Below, piece by piece: positions 1-12,214 of a DNA stretch of 64,000 nt (within the stretch, counting starts at the first letter, position 1; every line of letters starts with the position of its first letter). Source of the stretch: Manis javanica. Lineage: Eukaryota; Chordata; Mammalia; Pholidota; Manidae. A program made the position numbers and the translations under genes. The notes under the pieces were generated by a model. It made no database searches. It was not told the DNA's origin and worked only from the letters and a program-made list of their open reading frames with translations. The stretch is from the NCBI RefSeq assembly GCF_040802235.1, contig NC_133156.1, positions 112,994,173 to 113,058,172 of the forward strand, read 5' to 3'.

Positions 1-3000
1 TCCTTAAATCATTTCTGTAATTCAAATTAAATAAACCCTGTTCACAACCTGATCATTTACTTAGCATTAATGAAAAGCTAGGACTTGAAGTAGGAGGCAG
101 AAATAGAGGAGGAAGAGTAGAAAGGGCCCTTACACAGAAGGGTTAGGGGAAAATCTAGTTCTTGTAGCTGCCATTAATTCTACTCACTCATCATTTTGAA
201 GCATTTCCTATTTCTTTGTCCTTTTGTTCCTAATATGTCCTCTTTATTCCTCAATTAAATATCATAAAGCTAGATTCAGTGGAGGGTCAAAGTGTGACAA
301 GGATTATTACAACCAAGGAAAAGCCAGGGAAATAAGTTCATGGGCTTCAACTATATGTAGTAATGTATGTGTCATTTCAAGATGGTTAATTCTGATCATC
401 ATTACTGATTTTGAAAATAAGAAAACTGACACATAAGAAGGTGAATTGTTCTTATCATAAGCTATCGAACATCAATGATACCTTGAGTGGTAAATTAAAA
501 CTTAGGTGTCAAGAGGTATGTTAATTATTTGGCCATCTTGCAGTTTGGAAAATAAACTTCCGATTAAAAACAAACAAATTTATTTTCCTTCAAATTTATT
601 CAGATTATTTGCTTGGAAGGGTAACTACTTTTTCTATCTTCCTATTCACTGATTCTCATGAAACTTTCATCTCCTAGGATAGGGTACCCTATCCTCACTC
701 ACACTGCGATGGGGTCTCCAGGCCGCAAACCGGTGCCTCCCACACTGACACTTCCAGTCCATCTATCCTGGACACAGACACAACACTCACTTTGACTCTA
801 GTGAAAATTACATATGCTCAGAGAACTTTCGAAATATAGGTGACCTTAAGACATTTTTGATTAGGGTAAAGCTTAGACTTTCACTAAGGTTGAATCCATT
901 GCTAGTCAATGACAAAGGTTTTTCATCAATGCTACAGTGCATTACCGAGCTGCAGATTTTCTTACGCTGAGTTTCCTCCACGAGGGGCTCATCCCCGCCC
1001 CTGCCCCCTTAATTCCTAGCTGGGGTACACCTCTGGGGTGGCCTGGGATCCTCATGCCCAGTCACAGCCTCCTTCTCCACTTCTCCACCATTCTCCTTCA
1101 CTCTGCCTCCCTCAAATTCAAGAAGCTCGACAAGAGGAAAGTAAAAATTAGGGGACAGAACACACAAGATCCAGGGGCTTTACCACGCTGGCTTGTCTGG
1201 CTCAATTAACATTATTACAAGTATAGTGTGAAGAAGTGGCTGAATCGTCTTTGGGAGATAGAAAACCCTGACCCCAACTGAAAATTATAATCTAAGAGTT
1301 CCTACAAACAATGTGACAATTAAAAACAAATTTTTTTTGCAACAAACCCCATTCATAAACTGGAATATGTATTCCAAGGAAATAAAAAACAACAAAACAT
1401 TCCAAACTAAAAAATGCAGTACTGAGGCTCAGGCATAGTATTAACAGGATAAGTTACAGTTCAAGCAGTCCAGAACAAATTCAAAATAACAGTAACTATA
1501 AAGGATGTAGTCAAACAAAAGCAAATTGTCATTCTGATATCAGGGGATGACGGAGAAAAGGTAGTACTCAAAACTTGACAGTCTCTGGCTTTAGGTAGAG
1601 AGGCAGTCTTACATTTATCATTAACATTAGCTTTGGTTAATTAGGAAATTTCCTAATGAGAAATACTGACAGGAATGCCAGATACAGTGGTTCCAAACTC
1701 AGCTAACATTCAGCAACATAGAACTATGTAATACAAGGACTTTATTTCCCAAGTACTTCCTTTTAGAGCTAATATTTGATTTATTGTAAGATTTTTTTCT
1801 TACAGTGACAGAATTTCTTGTTATGTATCTTTAATATGAGTTTATTTTATATTTTTTACCTATTTTCAAAACAGATCTCTATTTTTCAAGGAAACAAGCT
1901 TCCAAAATAATTGAACATACGTATTGATAAATTTAAGTTCTAGTGAGTTGAAAATATAAGCTGTGTATTTCCTGTCTTTCCTACAAACATGGTGTTTTAT
2001 CAGACTTTGTTTACACTGATTCTGTTTATTTTCATTATATCAGCATAATCAAAGGAAACATAAGTTATCTGCTTTAGAAGCACTGAAAGCTAAATTACTT
2101 CTCCATTATTACAACACTGCATTTTCCACGGTAAGGTTGGTGAGACAGATGTGCCATGGCAAGCTGGTGTGTGTGGAAGTGTTCTCGGCAGATGATCTGT
2201 TCTGAGATGGGGGAAAGAAGACCATGTGAAGGTCTTTCATGTAGCAATGGAAGGCCCAGCCCACTACACAGCACAACCGCTTCATAGCACAAAAACCTGG
2301 GCATGATCAACTGTAAACTCGATTTTCAACTTGTGAACAGTTAAGGGAGGAAGATATAATTTTTTTAGTTGGATCTAGGTGAAATGTAGGCTTAGAGAAT
2401 CATGGGCTTCTGGTTATGCTTGTCAGTCCCTACAGCAGCCTGATCACAGGTAGAAAAATGGTAAGAGGTACGAGATAGATTTATCAGAATGATTACATGC
2501 CTTGTATATAGAAATTGATTTTGTGTTGGTACACTTTTATTCCTGTTTCTCTGTCGATTGCTTCCCGGGTCATTGTAAAAATCTGATGGAAAAAAAATAC
2601 CCTTTTGTTAAATCTTAGCCCTCAAAATTATAACAAAATATTGCTTTTTCAGTCCAAAAGAAAATGTATGTGAATTTTCAAAGTCATCTAAACTTCACCA
2701 AAAATTATATTCCACAAAATAACATGTTGCCTAGCTAAAAATCTAAAATGTTTTTTCTTCTCTGTCTTCCACTCTAACATTCCTCACAGCATTTAACCCT
2801 CTATCAGTCTGAAGTTGTTGAAGCATTCTGAAATTTGGTGTAAGTGCTTGAAGAGCCTTGAGCAAAAAAATAATAGAAATACATTTCAATTGTTGTGATT
2901 TGGAAGAATATATCTTTCCACCCCCGAGGGCTTAATGAGTGCCAAAACTTTTCCCCTGGTTTTTAAAAATGCATTGACAGCTTTTTTAATGTTCCTTAAT

Positions 3001-3849
3001 CAGCTTTAATTTCTTAGTGATTTTAGTTGGTAGAGCTACTGTATTTGGAAAAGATAAAAAGAATCATTTAGGGGAGTTTTTTCTCCTTTCTTTTAATCCA
3101 TCTTAAAAAATAGAAGCCATGGAGAGTGATAATGTACTGAGTTCAATAGCTTTTGATATTCACCCACCAACTTGTTCACTAGAGAGAAATACCAAAAAGG
3201 AAAGAATAAAAAGTGTGATTTTTATCATATTAAAACACTATGATTTATTCTGTTTTGTCATGTATGTGGTAACCAGGAACTTTCAGCATGCAGCAAGGCA
3301 AGCTAAAGCCCATAGTGCTGGCTCCCGGAGTGCTAAGATGTTTCAGTTTTGCTGTGCAAGTGGCTAAAACAGATGCAACTGTGTTTATTTCACTGGAGGA
3401 AATAACCCCGAACTGAGACTTAGTTGGCTCTGGGTTTGAGAAACAGGGAACCATAGGATCTGAAACACACTGGCCAGAAGGCAGCTGTTCCTCTCTCTAC
3501 CCAGCTGCTTCTGGACATTTCTGAAGGCTGCATCATGCAAACCCATGTATGTAACAGATTTTAAGGGCAAATGAGAAGTGCACCATTCACCTGCTTAAAG
3601 AAGTGAACAGGATCCAAGAAATACAATGTGTCTCCTTCTAGATGGTAATTAAGACATCATAGTATTATGGATCAATAAATCTTTAGGGAAATTTTCTCAA
3701 ATAACTCACTTTGGCCAACCTGTATCTCACTGTAGATGACCTCTAGGTAGATTTCCAGGAAGAAGAAAATCTCAAGTAATGTCTGCTTTGGGACCAAAGG
3801 GCTCCTGCATTGTGTCAAAGATCTGTGTTTGAATTCTGGTGGTGCCCTT
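1..3849. other. Single-copy AT-rich DNA, no gene seen
   Basis: No exon, RNA gene or young repeat is recognisable here. Short open frames occur on both strands (for example 937-1209 plus and 2095-2310 minus), but none has family resemblance, splice sites or a coding-like composition. A perfect 20-bp palindrome lies at 676-695. The part at 3240-3560 is somewhat less AT-rich than its surroundings and could be constrained noncoding DNA, but nothing in it names a function. Confidence 0.5.
676..695. repeat. Perfect 20-bp palindrome
   Basis: AGGATAGGGTACCCTATCCT equals its own reverse complement, and symmetry is lost at the next base on each side. It has no spacer, so it would be a dyad binding site or a cruciform seed rather than a stem-loop with a loop. 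It overlaps no recognised repeat. Confidence 0.9.
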
Positions 3850-4048
3850 AATTTACTCAGCAAATACTTACTGAAAGCCTGCTATCTTTCAGGCACTGCA
3901 GTTACCACTGGATATGCAACAGTCAGCAAGAAAGTTATCATCTTTGTCTTGTAGACTTTTGAGCCTATCAGGTGAATAGGCAGTTATAATACAGGATGAT
4001 AAAAGCTTTGACAGAAGTGCAGAATATGGAAGCTCCTGGGAAGAGCAC
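3850..4048 (-). mobile_element. L2 LINE fragment, part 1
   Basis: The plus strand reads as the reverse complement of the L2 3' region, with the decayed phrase for a 'size-class/last position' tail near 3855-3920 followed by the segment usually seen 150-250 bp inside the L2 end. It is interrupted by an LTR at 4049 and resumes after 4558, so both halves are one ancient insertion. Confidence 0.65.
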
Positions 4049-4558
4049 TGTGTTAGTTTCCTATGGCAGCCGTAACAAGTCGTCATAATTTGGTGGCTTA
4101 AAACAACACAAATTTATTATATTACAAGTCTTGAGGTCAGAAGTCTGATGTGGGTCTCACTGGGCTAAAATCAAGGTGTCAGCAGGGCTGCATTCCTTTC
4201 CAGAGGCTCTAAGGGAGAACCCTTCTCCTGCCTTTTCCAGCTTGCAGAGACTGCCTGCATTCCTTAGCTCATGGCCCCTTCCCATTTCAAAGTCATCAAT
4301 GGCCAGGGGGGTCTTTTTCATGCCTTATCTCTTTGACAGTGACTCTTCTGACTCTTTACTCTACTTAGAAGGACTCATGATTGCATTAGGCCCATCTGAA
4401 TAATCCAGGATTCTGTCTCCAAGGTAAGGCCACCTGATCAGCAACTACTCCATCTGCAACCTTAATTTTCCTTTGCCAGATAATATAACATATTCATAGG
4501 TTCCAGGGATTAGGACTAGAAGGTGGACATCTCCAAGGGCCATTATTCTGCTTGTTAT
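4049..4558 (+). mobile_element. ERVL-type solo LTR (MLT2-like)
   Basis: The sequence opens with TGTGTTAGTTTCC and continues with the familiar 'GTGGCTTAAAACAACACAAATTTATT' type block near 4090-4120, a 'TCAAGGTGTCAGCAGGGCTG' block near 4171-4190 and a terminal 'GGGCCATTATTCTGC' block near 4537-4551. This is the order seen in old mammalian ERVL LTRs of the MLT2 kind. No internal retroviral sequence flanks it, so it is a solo LTR. It sits inside an L2 copy and is therefore younger than that L2. The exact subfamily is uncertain. Confidence 0.75.
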
Positions 4559-5110
4559 AAGCAGATTGGGAATAGGGAGGATATACAGTGAGGGAAGCCT
4601 TCTCAGAGGACTGAAATGCAAGATAAGGCTTGAAGAACAGTACAATTTAGGTGGATAAAAGGTGAATTTAGCAGAGGGCTAGGGGTGGACTTCTCTGTTT
4701 TGATTATAGGAACAGCATATGCAAGGGCCTGGGGGAAAGAGAACATGGCTCATAGGAAGATGTGAGAAAATATAAGCATGGCTTGAGCAGAGATACTGAG
4801 TATAAGAGAATGTCTGGCAAGAGACAAAGCCCAGTGATTAACCAGTTATGCCGGACCTTGGAAAAGATAGTAAGACTTGAGGAGTAGGTTACTGGAATAC
4901 AGATGGGTAGTGTTGGGAACACAGGAAGGTGCAGAGAGATGCTGAAGGGTGATTGACACAACTGAGCAATATGTCACCCTGGGTTGGTCAGTGAAAGCCA
5001 CGGCTACCCACAAGTTGAGAGGAGCATTGAAGGGGAGGGGAACAGTTACCAGACTAGAAAAAGAAACATTAGTTGTAGAAGCCTTTAGCCAGAGGATACA
5101 GACAATCCTG
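4559..5110 (-). mobile_element. L2 LINE fragment, part 2
   Basis: This is the continuation of the L2 copy interrupted at 4049. It carries reverse-complement L2 landmarks: a 'GGAAGCCTTCTCAGAGGA' block near 4591-4608 (the L2 'aggccttccctga' region) and 'GCAAGGGCCTGGGGGAAA' near 4721-4738 (the L2 'cagggcctttgcacttgc' region). The right boundary is diffuse. Confidence 0.7.
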
Positions 5111-5639
5111 GGCAACTCTGCTAGGAGGAAGTCATAGCAATCTGACAGATACCCTTCTTTCAAAATGACTTTATTACAATTTTGATTAGTGCCATTGTAG
5201 AGAAAATGGAAGTTCCATGGCCAGGATTCTCATCTGACCCCGATCTGCTTACCCACCAGGCACATGCAACGCTCACAGGCACATGCTTGCACACATGTGG
5301 GCAAGAAATTATTATGGACTCTATATAAAGAGCCACTCCCTCTGCCCAGCACTCTGGGGCTGCAAGGTGGTGGAGAGGCCCGGAGGCAGAAGCCAGCTTG
5401 CTGCATGCAGACTTGCCCTGAGGAGACAGGATTCTAGTGCTTGACCTGCCATCACAAGACTAAAGTTGGGTATAAACATTTGCACTCTCAACATTCTGTT
5501 GTCATTTTTCAGTCTCACCGAATCCTGAGTGAACTTTCCTGGGGCTGAAACCCTCAGGCAAGACAACCTGTGAAAGAGAAATAGAGAGTGCCAAGAAAAT
5601 ACACATCAGGAGCCCTAAACTTAGCTGTCGGTCAGAGAA
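5111..5639. other. Single-copy DNA, nothing recognised
   Basis: No repeat family, splice-site pair or convincing frame is visible between two L2 fragments. The missing L2 middle may be decayed beyond recognition here. Confidence 0.4.
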
Positions 5640-5935
5640 AACTTTAGAAGAAATATTTAAGCTGAGATCTGACTAAGATCACTAGGTGAAGGGGTAGGGA
5701 TCTCCAGGCAGAGAGAACAACAAATACAGGGCCTATGGAGGGAAGGGGCATGCTCTGCTCCAGAAGCCAAAAGGCCAGTACCTTCAGAGGAAGAAAAGAG
5801 GAAAAAGGAAAGTCAGAGAGGTTGAGGCTGGTGAGGTACAAGTGTTCAGGTGGTGGGATGGTGATGGAGTCATAGGCTCAGTAGAGTCTCTTAGGGATTG
5901 GAAACTCGGTCCTGAGAACAATGAGATGCTACTCA
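5640..5935 (-). mobile_element. L2 LINE fragment
   Basis: Reverse-complement L2 landmarks appear in the expected order: a degenerate 'GAGATCTGACTAAG' block, 'CTCCAGGCAGAGAGAACA' near 5702-5719, 'CAGGGCCTATGGAGG' near 5727-5741, then the 'GGTCCTGAGAACAATGAGATG' region. It may belong to the same insertion as the L2 at 3850-5110. Confidence 0.65.
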
Positions 5936-8399
5936 TAGTTTAACCAAAAGCATGCTATCATCAAATTATCTCCTTATGAAGATCATCTGGCTGTAGGAAA
6001 ATGTATCCAATGAAAATAACCTACCTTGAGGTGAGAGAGAGAGGCAGTTTGCTGGGACATAAATACAATGCACATCAGAAGGAGCATTACTATTGGAGGC
6101 AAAAACACCTTCATGGTATAAGCTATTTCTTTTGGTTGAGAAAGGTCAGGCCCTTGACCTGGATGGTCTGGGCTGGCTGGATGGTATGAGATAAAAACGA
6201 AGCTGCACTGTTACTCTGCATTATACTATGAGAAGAACTTGGCTGTGCTGCAGGCAGCCTAGGACAGGGGCTAGGGAATAGGGAGAAAAGGAGGTTGCCA
6301 GAAAGCTGTTTGAAAAACAGAAAGAGGTTTCCTGGCACATGGCTGGAGGCTGGAGCACACAGCCATGAAAAACTTCCAATAGAGGGAGAGGGCTGACAGT
6401 TTAGCCAGAACATTGATATGTGGACCTGGCATAAATGTTGAAGTGTTTTTGAATCTGTACTAACTTTTTGATTTGACTTCTGATGTTTTTCCAAGTCTGT
6501 AGTGAAAGGCTGCCACTCCTATGAGCTTCAGCCATGGTCTTTGCTAGGGTGCAGGAAGAGGGGCAGCACCCCACTTTGGGCCAGCACAGTCAGGAAGCAC
6601 CCACAGAAATGAATGGTCAGGAGCCAGCAGCAGCTCATGGAAGGTGCACATGTGCACTCACACAGAAGTGTGCGCACTCAGAAAAAGCCCAGGGAGATGG
6701 AAGAGGATTCAAGACTTCCCATAGTAGAGTTCCAGACATTTGATTCAGATATTTAAGTTAAGGATGCCCATAGGGAGCTCACAGATAGGAAAGTAGGAAA
6801 CCTGGGTTGTAGTTGTTTACATTTGGTGTTAAACCGAACACGATACTGCTTGATAGCTATTGCTATTTCATGTTCACTCTGAACCAAGAAAGGCTGGGCA
6901 ATACTTTTTAGAAATTTCCTATTGGGACTATTTTTACAGATGTAACTTATAGTTTCCTGAATAAAGAAATATTAGAAGTGTCCAATGTTACATAATATAC
7001 AAAATGAAATCGAATATTCTCTAGGTCAGAAATACTCAAAGGTCAGAATGCACCAATATGCTGCAAAGAGGCATGCTATGACATCATTCCTGTTGTTTTT
7101 CTAGCAAATTCTGGCTAAAATGACAAAAAAGGTCTGACCTTTGTATACCAAGACTGTCATGGAAATGGCAACCAGAGTAAGTATGAACCAAAAAATAAGC
7201 CTCATATCATGTGATCTTTATTAAAATATCGAAACACAGGAAAACTTTTAACAAAACATTTCTGTTCCAGGGACTTGCCCAAGCTTTCTTTTTAAATTTC
7301 TAGTTCCCTTGATTTTACTGAAGGATTTCATCTGCTTTTTGCAGATTTGCTGTTCATGACGAGGACATTGAGGACAGCTGTTACCCAGAAATGTCATAAG
7401 CATCTACAGCAAAAGATGCACATAAAAAAAAGCAAAATAAAAATTCAGGATGTTTTGTGTGGGAAATTTTCATAAACCTCCATAGGCATAGCTATTCAAA
7501 GAAGTCATAGCAAAAACTTTAGTTTTTAAAAATGTATCTAGATAATTGTAAGAAAGCCAGAAGCTCCCTTCCTTCCCTGCATTTATGGTATGGCTTGTCA
7601 TGAAGTCTTTATTCACAAAAAAAAGTCAACTCCTAATTTCATTATGTTTTCTGTTCACCTATGATCATTTAGGAACTTTTAAAGTCAGTACTATGCTTCA
7701 AGTCAAAGAAATGAAAAATTTCAGTTAAGTACAGTCTTCTTGCATTTTCCTTTATTTATTTATATTTCAAAATGCTCAGCTCAGTAATTATGGAGGTTTT
7801 CATAAGAAAGCAAGTTTCTATGACATCAGTTCTGAAAAAGCACAAAATAATTATTTTGTGGGATAATATTATTTTTGCCTTTGCCATTCCACTGCTCAAT
7901 CTTATCTGAGCCAAAACCTAGACATTCAACAGTGACTCTCACAATTCAGGTGGGAATGGCCAGGCAGAGCCCTTGTGCCCATGCATTCATGGAGAAATGA
8001 AAGACAAGAAGTGCTGTGTGGTAGGTGTTTTGTTCAATAAGTATAAATTCATGTTTTCCTTTTTTATAGCAAGAATTCATTGTGCTCTAAGATTTGTGAC
8101 ACCACAAACTTTAGTTCTATCATGTTCTAATTATGGACAGGCCAAAGGAAGTATTAGCATTAAAGGGATTCTCTTTTCCAAGAAAATCATAGTCTGTCAC
8201 ATTGTCCAGAATTGCTTTTCTTAACCCTCATGTTTTATCAACTTAGTCAAAATTAGAATTATCCACTCTTAATTTCCTTCACATTTGTTTGGTTATGGGA
8301 TTCTTGCAAGAGACTATTACACAGTCATCTTTTTTAAAAGAAGAAAAAATATGTTCAAAATGAAAACCAACTTTCTTCAACCTTGATTAAAATAGCTAA
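5936..8399. other. Single-copy DNA, no gene seen
   Basis: The interval is AT-rich and single-copy in appearance. Open frames such as 6123-6494 (minus) and 6534-6743 (plus) show no recognisable domain or splice context. A splice-like 27-bp window on the minus strand near 6018-6044 was judged chance. Confidence 0.4.
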
Positions 8400-8511
8400 C
8401 AGGTGTTTAGCACTACTGAGGTGGTTCAACCACTTGCTAAGTACTGTCCATTCAGTATCTCATTAATTCTCACAAGAACTCAAAGCTGTTAAGTAGCATT
8501 ACCTATAAATC
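8400..8511 (-). repeat. MIR SINE, part 1
   Basis: The reverse-complement MIR phrase for 'location in the size order, tcattaattctcacaagaactc' lies at about 8458-8482, followed by the decayed 'gtaggtactattattatcc' block. The MIR is cut at 8512 by a MER5A and resumes at about 8700 with the 'AGATGAGGCTTCAGAAAAC' block. Confidence 0.65.
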
Positions 8512-8699
8512 AATAGTTCTCAAACTTGAACGTGCACCAGAATCACCTGGAGTGGTTATTAAAACATTTGCTGCCTCCCACTTCTAGAATTTCTTTCTCA
8601 GTAGGTCTCAGGGAAGGCCTGAGAATTTGCATTGTGAAGAGGTTCCCAGTCGACACTGGTGCTGCAAGCATATGAACCACACTTTGAAAACCACTGTTA
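8512..8699 (+). mobile_element. MER5A-type hAT-Charlie MITE
   Basis: Starts CAATAGTTCTCAAACTTGAA and ends with its inverted counterpart ACTTTGAAAACCACTG. The internal blocks 'CACCAGAATCACCTGGAG' and 'GGCCTGAGAATTTGCATT' are typical of MER5A. Flanking octamers CTATAAAT and TTATAGAT agree at six of eight bases and fit a decayed 8-bp hAT target duplication. It lies within a MIR copy. Confidence 0.85.
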
Positions 8700-8745
8700 T
8701 AGATGAGGCTTCAGAAAACTGTGGCATGTAAAGCCAGATCCAGAC
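8700..8745 (-). repeat. MIR SINE, part 2
   Basis: 'AGATGAGGCTTCAGAAAAC' continues the MIR split by the MER5A (compare the MIR reverse complement 'agatgaggaaactgaggca'). Only about 45 bp are recognisable. Confidence 0.55.
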
Positions 8746-8884
8746 AGCTGGGCTGTTCTTGTTTGTTCCACAAGCCAAGATTGGTTTTAGGTTTGAATAG
8801 TGAAAAAAATTCAAAAGAATGTTTCGTGACACACAAAAATCATATGAAAGTTAACTTCAGGATCCACTAAGTTTTATCGTAACA

Positions 8885-9018
8885 GCATGCTCATTCATTT
8901 ACGTGTTATCTGCGGTTGTGTGCACACTACAACAACAGAGTTAAGTAGTTGAGAAAGACAAATATGGCCCATAAAACCTAAAACATTTTCTATCTGGCCC
9001 TTCGCAGAAAAAAATAGC
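8885..9018 (+). mobile_element. hAT-type DNA transposon end
   Basis: The run from 'CATTCATTTACGTGTTATC' through 'CAAATATGGCCCATAAAACC' to 'CTATCTGGCCCTTCGCAG' matches the 3' end of a Charlie-group hAT element that usually closes with a 'CAGAAAAAGTTTGC' block. The outermost end is truncated by the following L1 tail. Confidence 0.6.
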
Positions 9019-9262
9019 CCATTCCATATGGTGCGGTGACTATAGCTGATAATGCTGTATTGTATGCCTGAAAGCTACTCTGATAGTAGATCTTAAAATT
9101 TCTCATTACAAGAAAAAAGAATTGCAATTATGTGTGGTGATAGATGTTAACTAGATTTATTGTGGACGATTTCATAATATGTACATATATCAAATCATTA
9201 TGCTGTACATATGAAACGAATATAATGTTATATGTAATTGATATCTCAATTAAAAAATTACC
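9019..9262 (+). mobile_element. Old L1 (L1M) 3' end
   Basis: Shows the standard old L1 3'UTR progression: 'GTGACTATAGCTGATAATGC', 'GATAGATGTTAACTAGATTTA', 'CATATATCAAATCATTATGC', and a terminal 'CTCAATTAAAAAATT' A-rich tail. Only the last 240 bp remain, so it is a 5'-truncated ancient copy. Confidence 0.8.
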
Positions 9263-9279
9263 AATCCCTGTCATAGATA

Positions 9280-9368
9280 GAAGCAAATTCCAAGATATTA
9301 CAGCTACCCAGTGATAGTGTTGGGCTTCATATCCAGATCAAACTTCAGAGCCCACATTCTTACAATTT
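9280..9368 (-). repeat. MIR fragment
   Basis: 'CAGCTACCCAGTGATAGTG' and 'GGGCTTCATATCCAGATC' at about 9300-9339 match the reverse complement of the central MIR region. It lies just past an L1 tail. Confidence 0.5.
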
Positions 9369-10924
9369 TTAAAAGATATAGAAATTCACTCTTCTTAAAA
9401 TGACATATTTGAATGTGATGTTCAATATCTCTGGCACTTTTTCATTAGTTCAGTCATTGTTTTCTTTCAATTTTTTTCCATTCTCACCAAACTCCATCTT
9501 CCTCCTCCATGGTGTTCCCATCCTTGTTGCATTCACATTACGTCTCTGTCTTCTCTATCCAGATGATGAATTGCAAGGAGAGAAGGTATTTGGTTCATCT
9601 GAAGTTGATTAAGGTTTGGTGGATCTATTATTCAGAAAATTCACTTATTGCTTCAACTGCATACTTAGATGAATAGAAGCGTATGCATTTTGTAAAATCT
9701 CTCAGATTATTTCCATATTTCAGAGTTATCACTTGTGATGGGAAAAGCAGAAAGGCTTCTGAAGTTCAGCTGGATTATGTAGGAATAAAAAATGAAGTGG
9801 TAATGAAGTGGTAAGGATGACCTCATAGGTTCAGGCAACAGGGGCTGACTGACGCAGTTAAGTCTTCTGAGGCAGAACAGGGCGGAGTATTTCACAGGAA
9901 TCTCACCATCCATGAGAGCAAGAGAAGTGCCAGGAGTCAAGGCTCCTAACCTATGGCCCAGCCTGGTAACCCCAAGCTATTCAAAACTATTCAAAATGGC
10001 ATCACTTAGCTTGAAACCTCTTCTAATTCACCATTTCTGGTTTCTTTGTTTTGAGAGGGAAAAAGAAAACTCAAAGCATCTTTTCACATGCATAAACAAT
10101 GATCTGGAAAAAGTACGAATGCAGACTTTTAGAAAATGTTCTAAAATTTCAGTGAAGAAAATGTCTCTATGTTTAAAGTACATAGCTTTTTAGGAGCATA
10201 ATCAAATCTGTCCACTTTCTATCAAGATTATTTGAGCAATTCTGCTAAGCTTCGTTATCATAAATAAAGCATTTTACCCATAAATAATTAAGAAAAGATG
10301 GAATGAGAAAAGAGAATCTATAAGTAAACAGATATTTGGGCCTGTTTATATTTCTATTAAACTGGTAAAGACTTAATAGAAATGGGAAATTTATCTTTGC
10401 CAAGTAATTCATTGAAGGTCTTATCAATTTCAAATAAAAACCTCACAGTTTAAGTCTAATTATATCACTTTCAGTTTCAAGCATAGTAATTATTAGCTCT
10501 TTTCTTAATTAATATTTTCAAGATTGCTGCTCTAATTATCTACAGATCTTTTAAGGTAGTATTTAAGAATATAAGCCCAAAAGAGACGATGTATTCCCAC
10601 TGGTATTTAGGCTACTTGCCAATGTGTCTCCCTTCTGACAATGCTGGCTCTCAACCAGGAATAGAGAAAGGAGCAGCTGACATTTGGAAAACAAAACTTC
10701 TTACTCCATCAATATTCTCAGTAATAGCTACAAAAAAGCAGAAAAAGGAGCTAAGTTTTAAGATGCAATAGAGCATATCTAGTTAGTATTATACAATTAC
10801 TCAGTTTATTTTGTAAATGAAATTCACCCAAAATCATAGTTCTTTAGAAACAAGGGAATCTTACTAGAATTTTAAAATGCAACACAAGATGATTCTTCCT
10901 TAGTTAATATCTGGTTATCACGAT
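9369..10924. other. Single-copy AT-rich DNA
   Basis: Nothing recognisable. A tandem doublet of TAATGAAGTGG at about 9791-9812 is the only local structure. Confidence 0.4.
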
Positions 10925-11060
10925 TAATTAAACATCAACATGAATGGCAAAATGTTGATGGTTGTTTAGCTGAGTGATGGGTACACGGGAGCTCACTCTA
11001 CTTCCTACTTTTGGTTATGCTTGGAAAGTTTCATAATGAAAAGTGTTTTTTTCCTTAAAG
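10925..11060 (+). mobile_element. Ancient L1M 3' tail
   Basis: 'GCTGAGTGATGGGTACACGG' (10969-10988) followed by 'GAAAGTTTCATAATGAAAAG' (11024-11043) is the usual L1M3'UTR ending ('gaaattttccataataaaa'). Highly decayed. Confidence 0.65.
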
Positions 11061-11384
11061 AAAAATACATAAACATAAGAGCTCGTGTTTCTATACTGAT
11101 GGAGATATTGAAGAGATTGAATTAATTTTAAGTTCAATAAATCTTTTGAAGACCTAACTAATGACATAGTTCGAGCATTTACTTCTTAAGTTCTTACTCC
11201 GAAATGTTAATAAAAGAATTATTGAAGTTTAAGCCCAGAATACAGTTATTCAAGTTAAAATAGACCTAAGACAAATATGTCATAATTTTTGAAAAACGGA
11301 AAGCTCTGATTCAATGCTAGTCTGTTTTGGATAAGTCATAATACTAAAGAATATTGAAACCTAATGGGGGAGAAAAAATTTTAC

Positions 11385-11483
11385 CTGGCCAAATTTTACT
11401 GCTGCACTAACAGCTTCCTTTTTAAAGTCTTCTAACTCTTGCTGCTGTTTTCCATTGTGAAGGTTCTCTCTTAAAGACGTGAG
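11385..11483 (-). CDS. Probable internal coding exon, 33 codons, unknown coiled-coil-like protein
   Basis: On the minus strand a pyrimidine-rich run ending TTACTTTTACAG precedes the exon, and CAG followed by GTAAAATT forms the donor. The exon is 99 bp, a multiple of three. Phase 0 is open throughout, whereas the other two frames contain TAA stops. The peptide starts LTSLRENLHNGKQQQELE and ends AVKFGQ. It is rich in Glu, Gln, Lys and Leu, as in an alpha-helical or coiled-coil segment. No repeat covers it. I do not recognise the protein, and neighbouring exons are not established. The next exon downstream, at lower coordinates, was not found. A chance 33-codon window between such sites cannot be excluded, but this is the strongest coding signal in the window. 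Confidence 0.55.
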
Positions 11484-12149
11484 CTGTAAAAGTAAATATG
11501 AAGGCTCCGTCTGAGCTATACAGTGGAACTATGCCTAACCCATTAAAATTAGCCCTGGGAATTTTCAGAAGGGCTTTAAAGTCTTTTACCCGTGCCAAAT
11601 TTGTTGCAAGTCCCCGTTGCCAAAATTATAGATAGGCCCCCAAACCTATGTCAACAAATGTTTTCAACTTCCTCCCCACACCAAACTCAATCAGACAATT
11701 GTCAGAACTGATTAATTTGAGGAAAAGCTAATAATAGAGGCTGTCAGTGAACAATAAAATGCCCAGTAGGGAAAGGCAGCAACTGGAGATAGAGAGAAGA
11801 GCCAGAAAGCCTAACTAATGCGCAACCTATGTACCAGGTGGTGAAAAAGGAGTGTAGCCAAGATAATTTTTTTAAATGCCAGTAACACTAAGGCTATAAT
11901 TCACCATCTATAGGTAAATCAACTGGGCATCAGAGTCATATTTTGGCTTCGAAAAGACAAGTCATCATTCCGATATGCTAGTATTTCAAGTGGATCTATA
12001 GGTTGGGAGCTCAAACCGTCAATGCAAGTAAAAGGGATATCTAAAAGAGAAAGGAGAAAGCTTATTTGTTAGTGAGAGGAATCCTGGTGATAAAGCAAGT
12101 TTAAATCCTGACCTAGGATGTATTTCACAAAGGAGCTGACTTGTAACTG
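11484..12149. other. Presumed intron, single copy
   Basis: No repeat or exon recognised. If the exon at 11385 is real, this stretch is its upstream intron. Confidence 0.35.
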
Positions 12150-12214
12150 ATTTTCCCCCTCTTCTTGCTCCTTCACTTCCTCATTGGCACTTGGCTTCTC
12201 TTCCCGTTCTTGGC

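Noticed and set aside
6018-6044. 27-bp minus-strand microexon between TATGTCCCAG and GTAGGT
   Set aside because: Short, pyrimidine-rich itself, and with no frame link to the 11.4-kb exon that I can defend.
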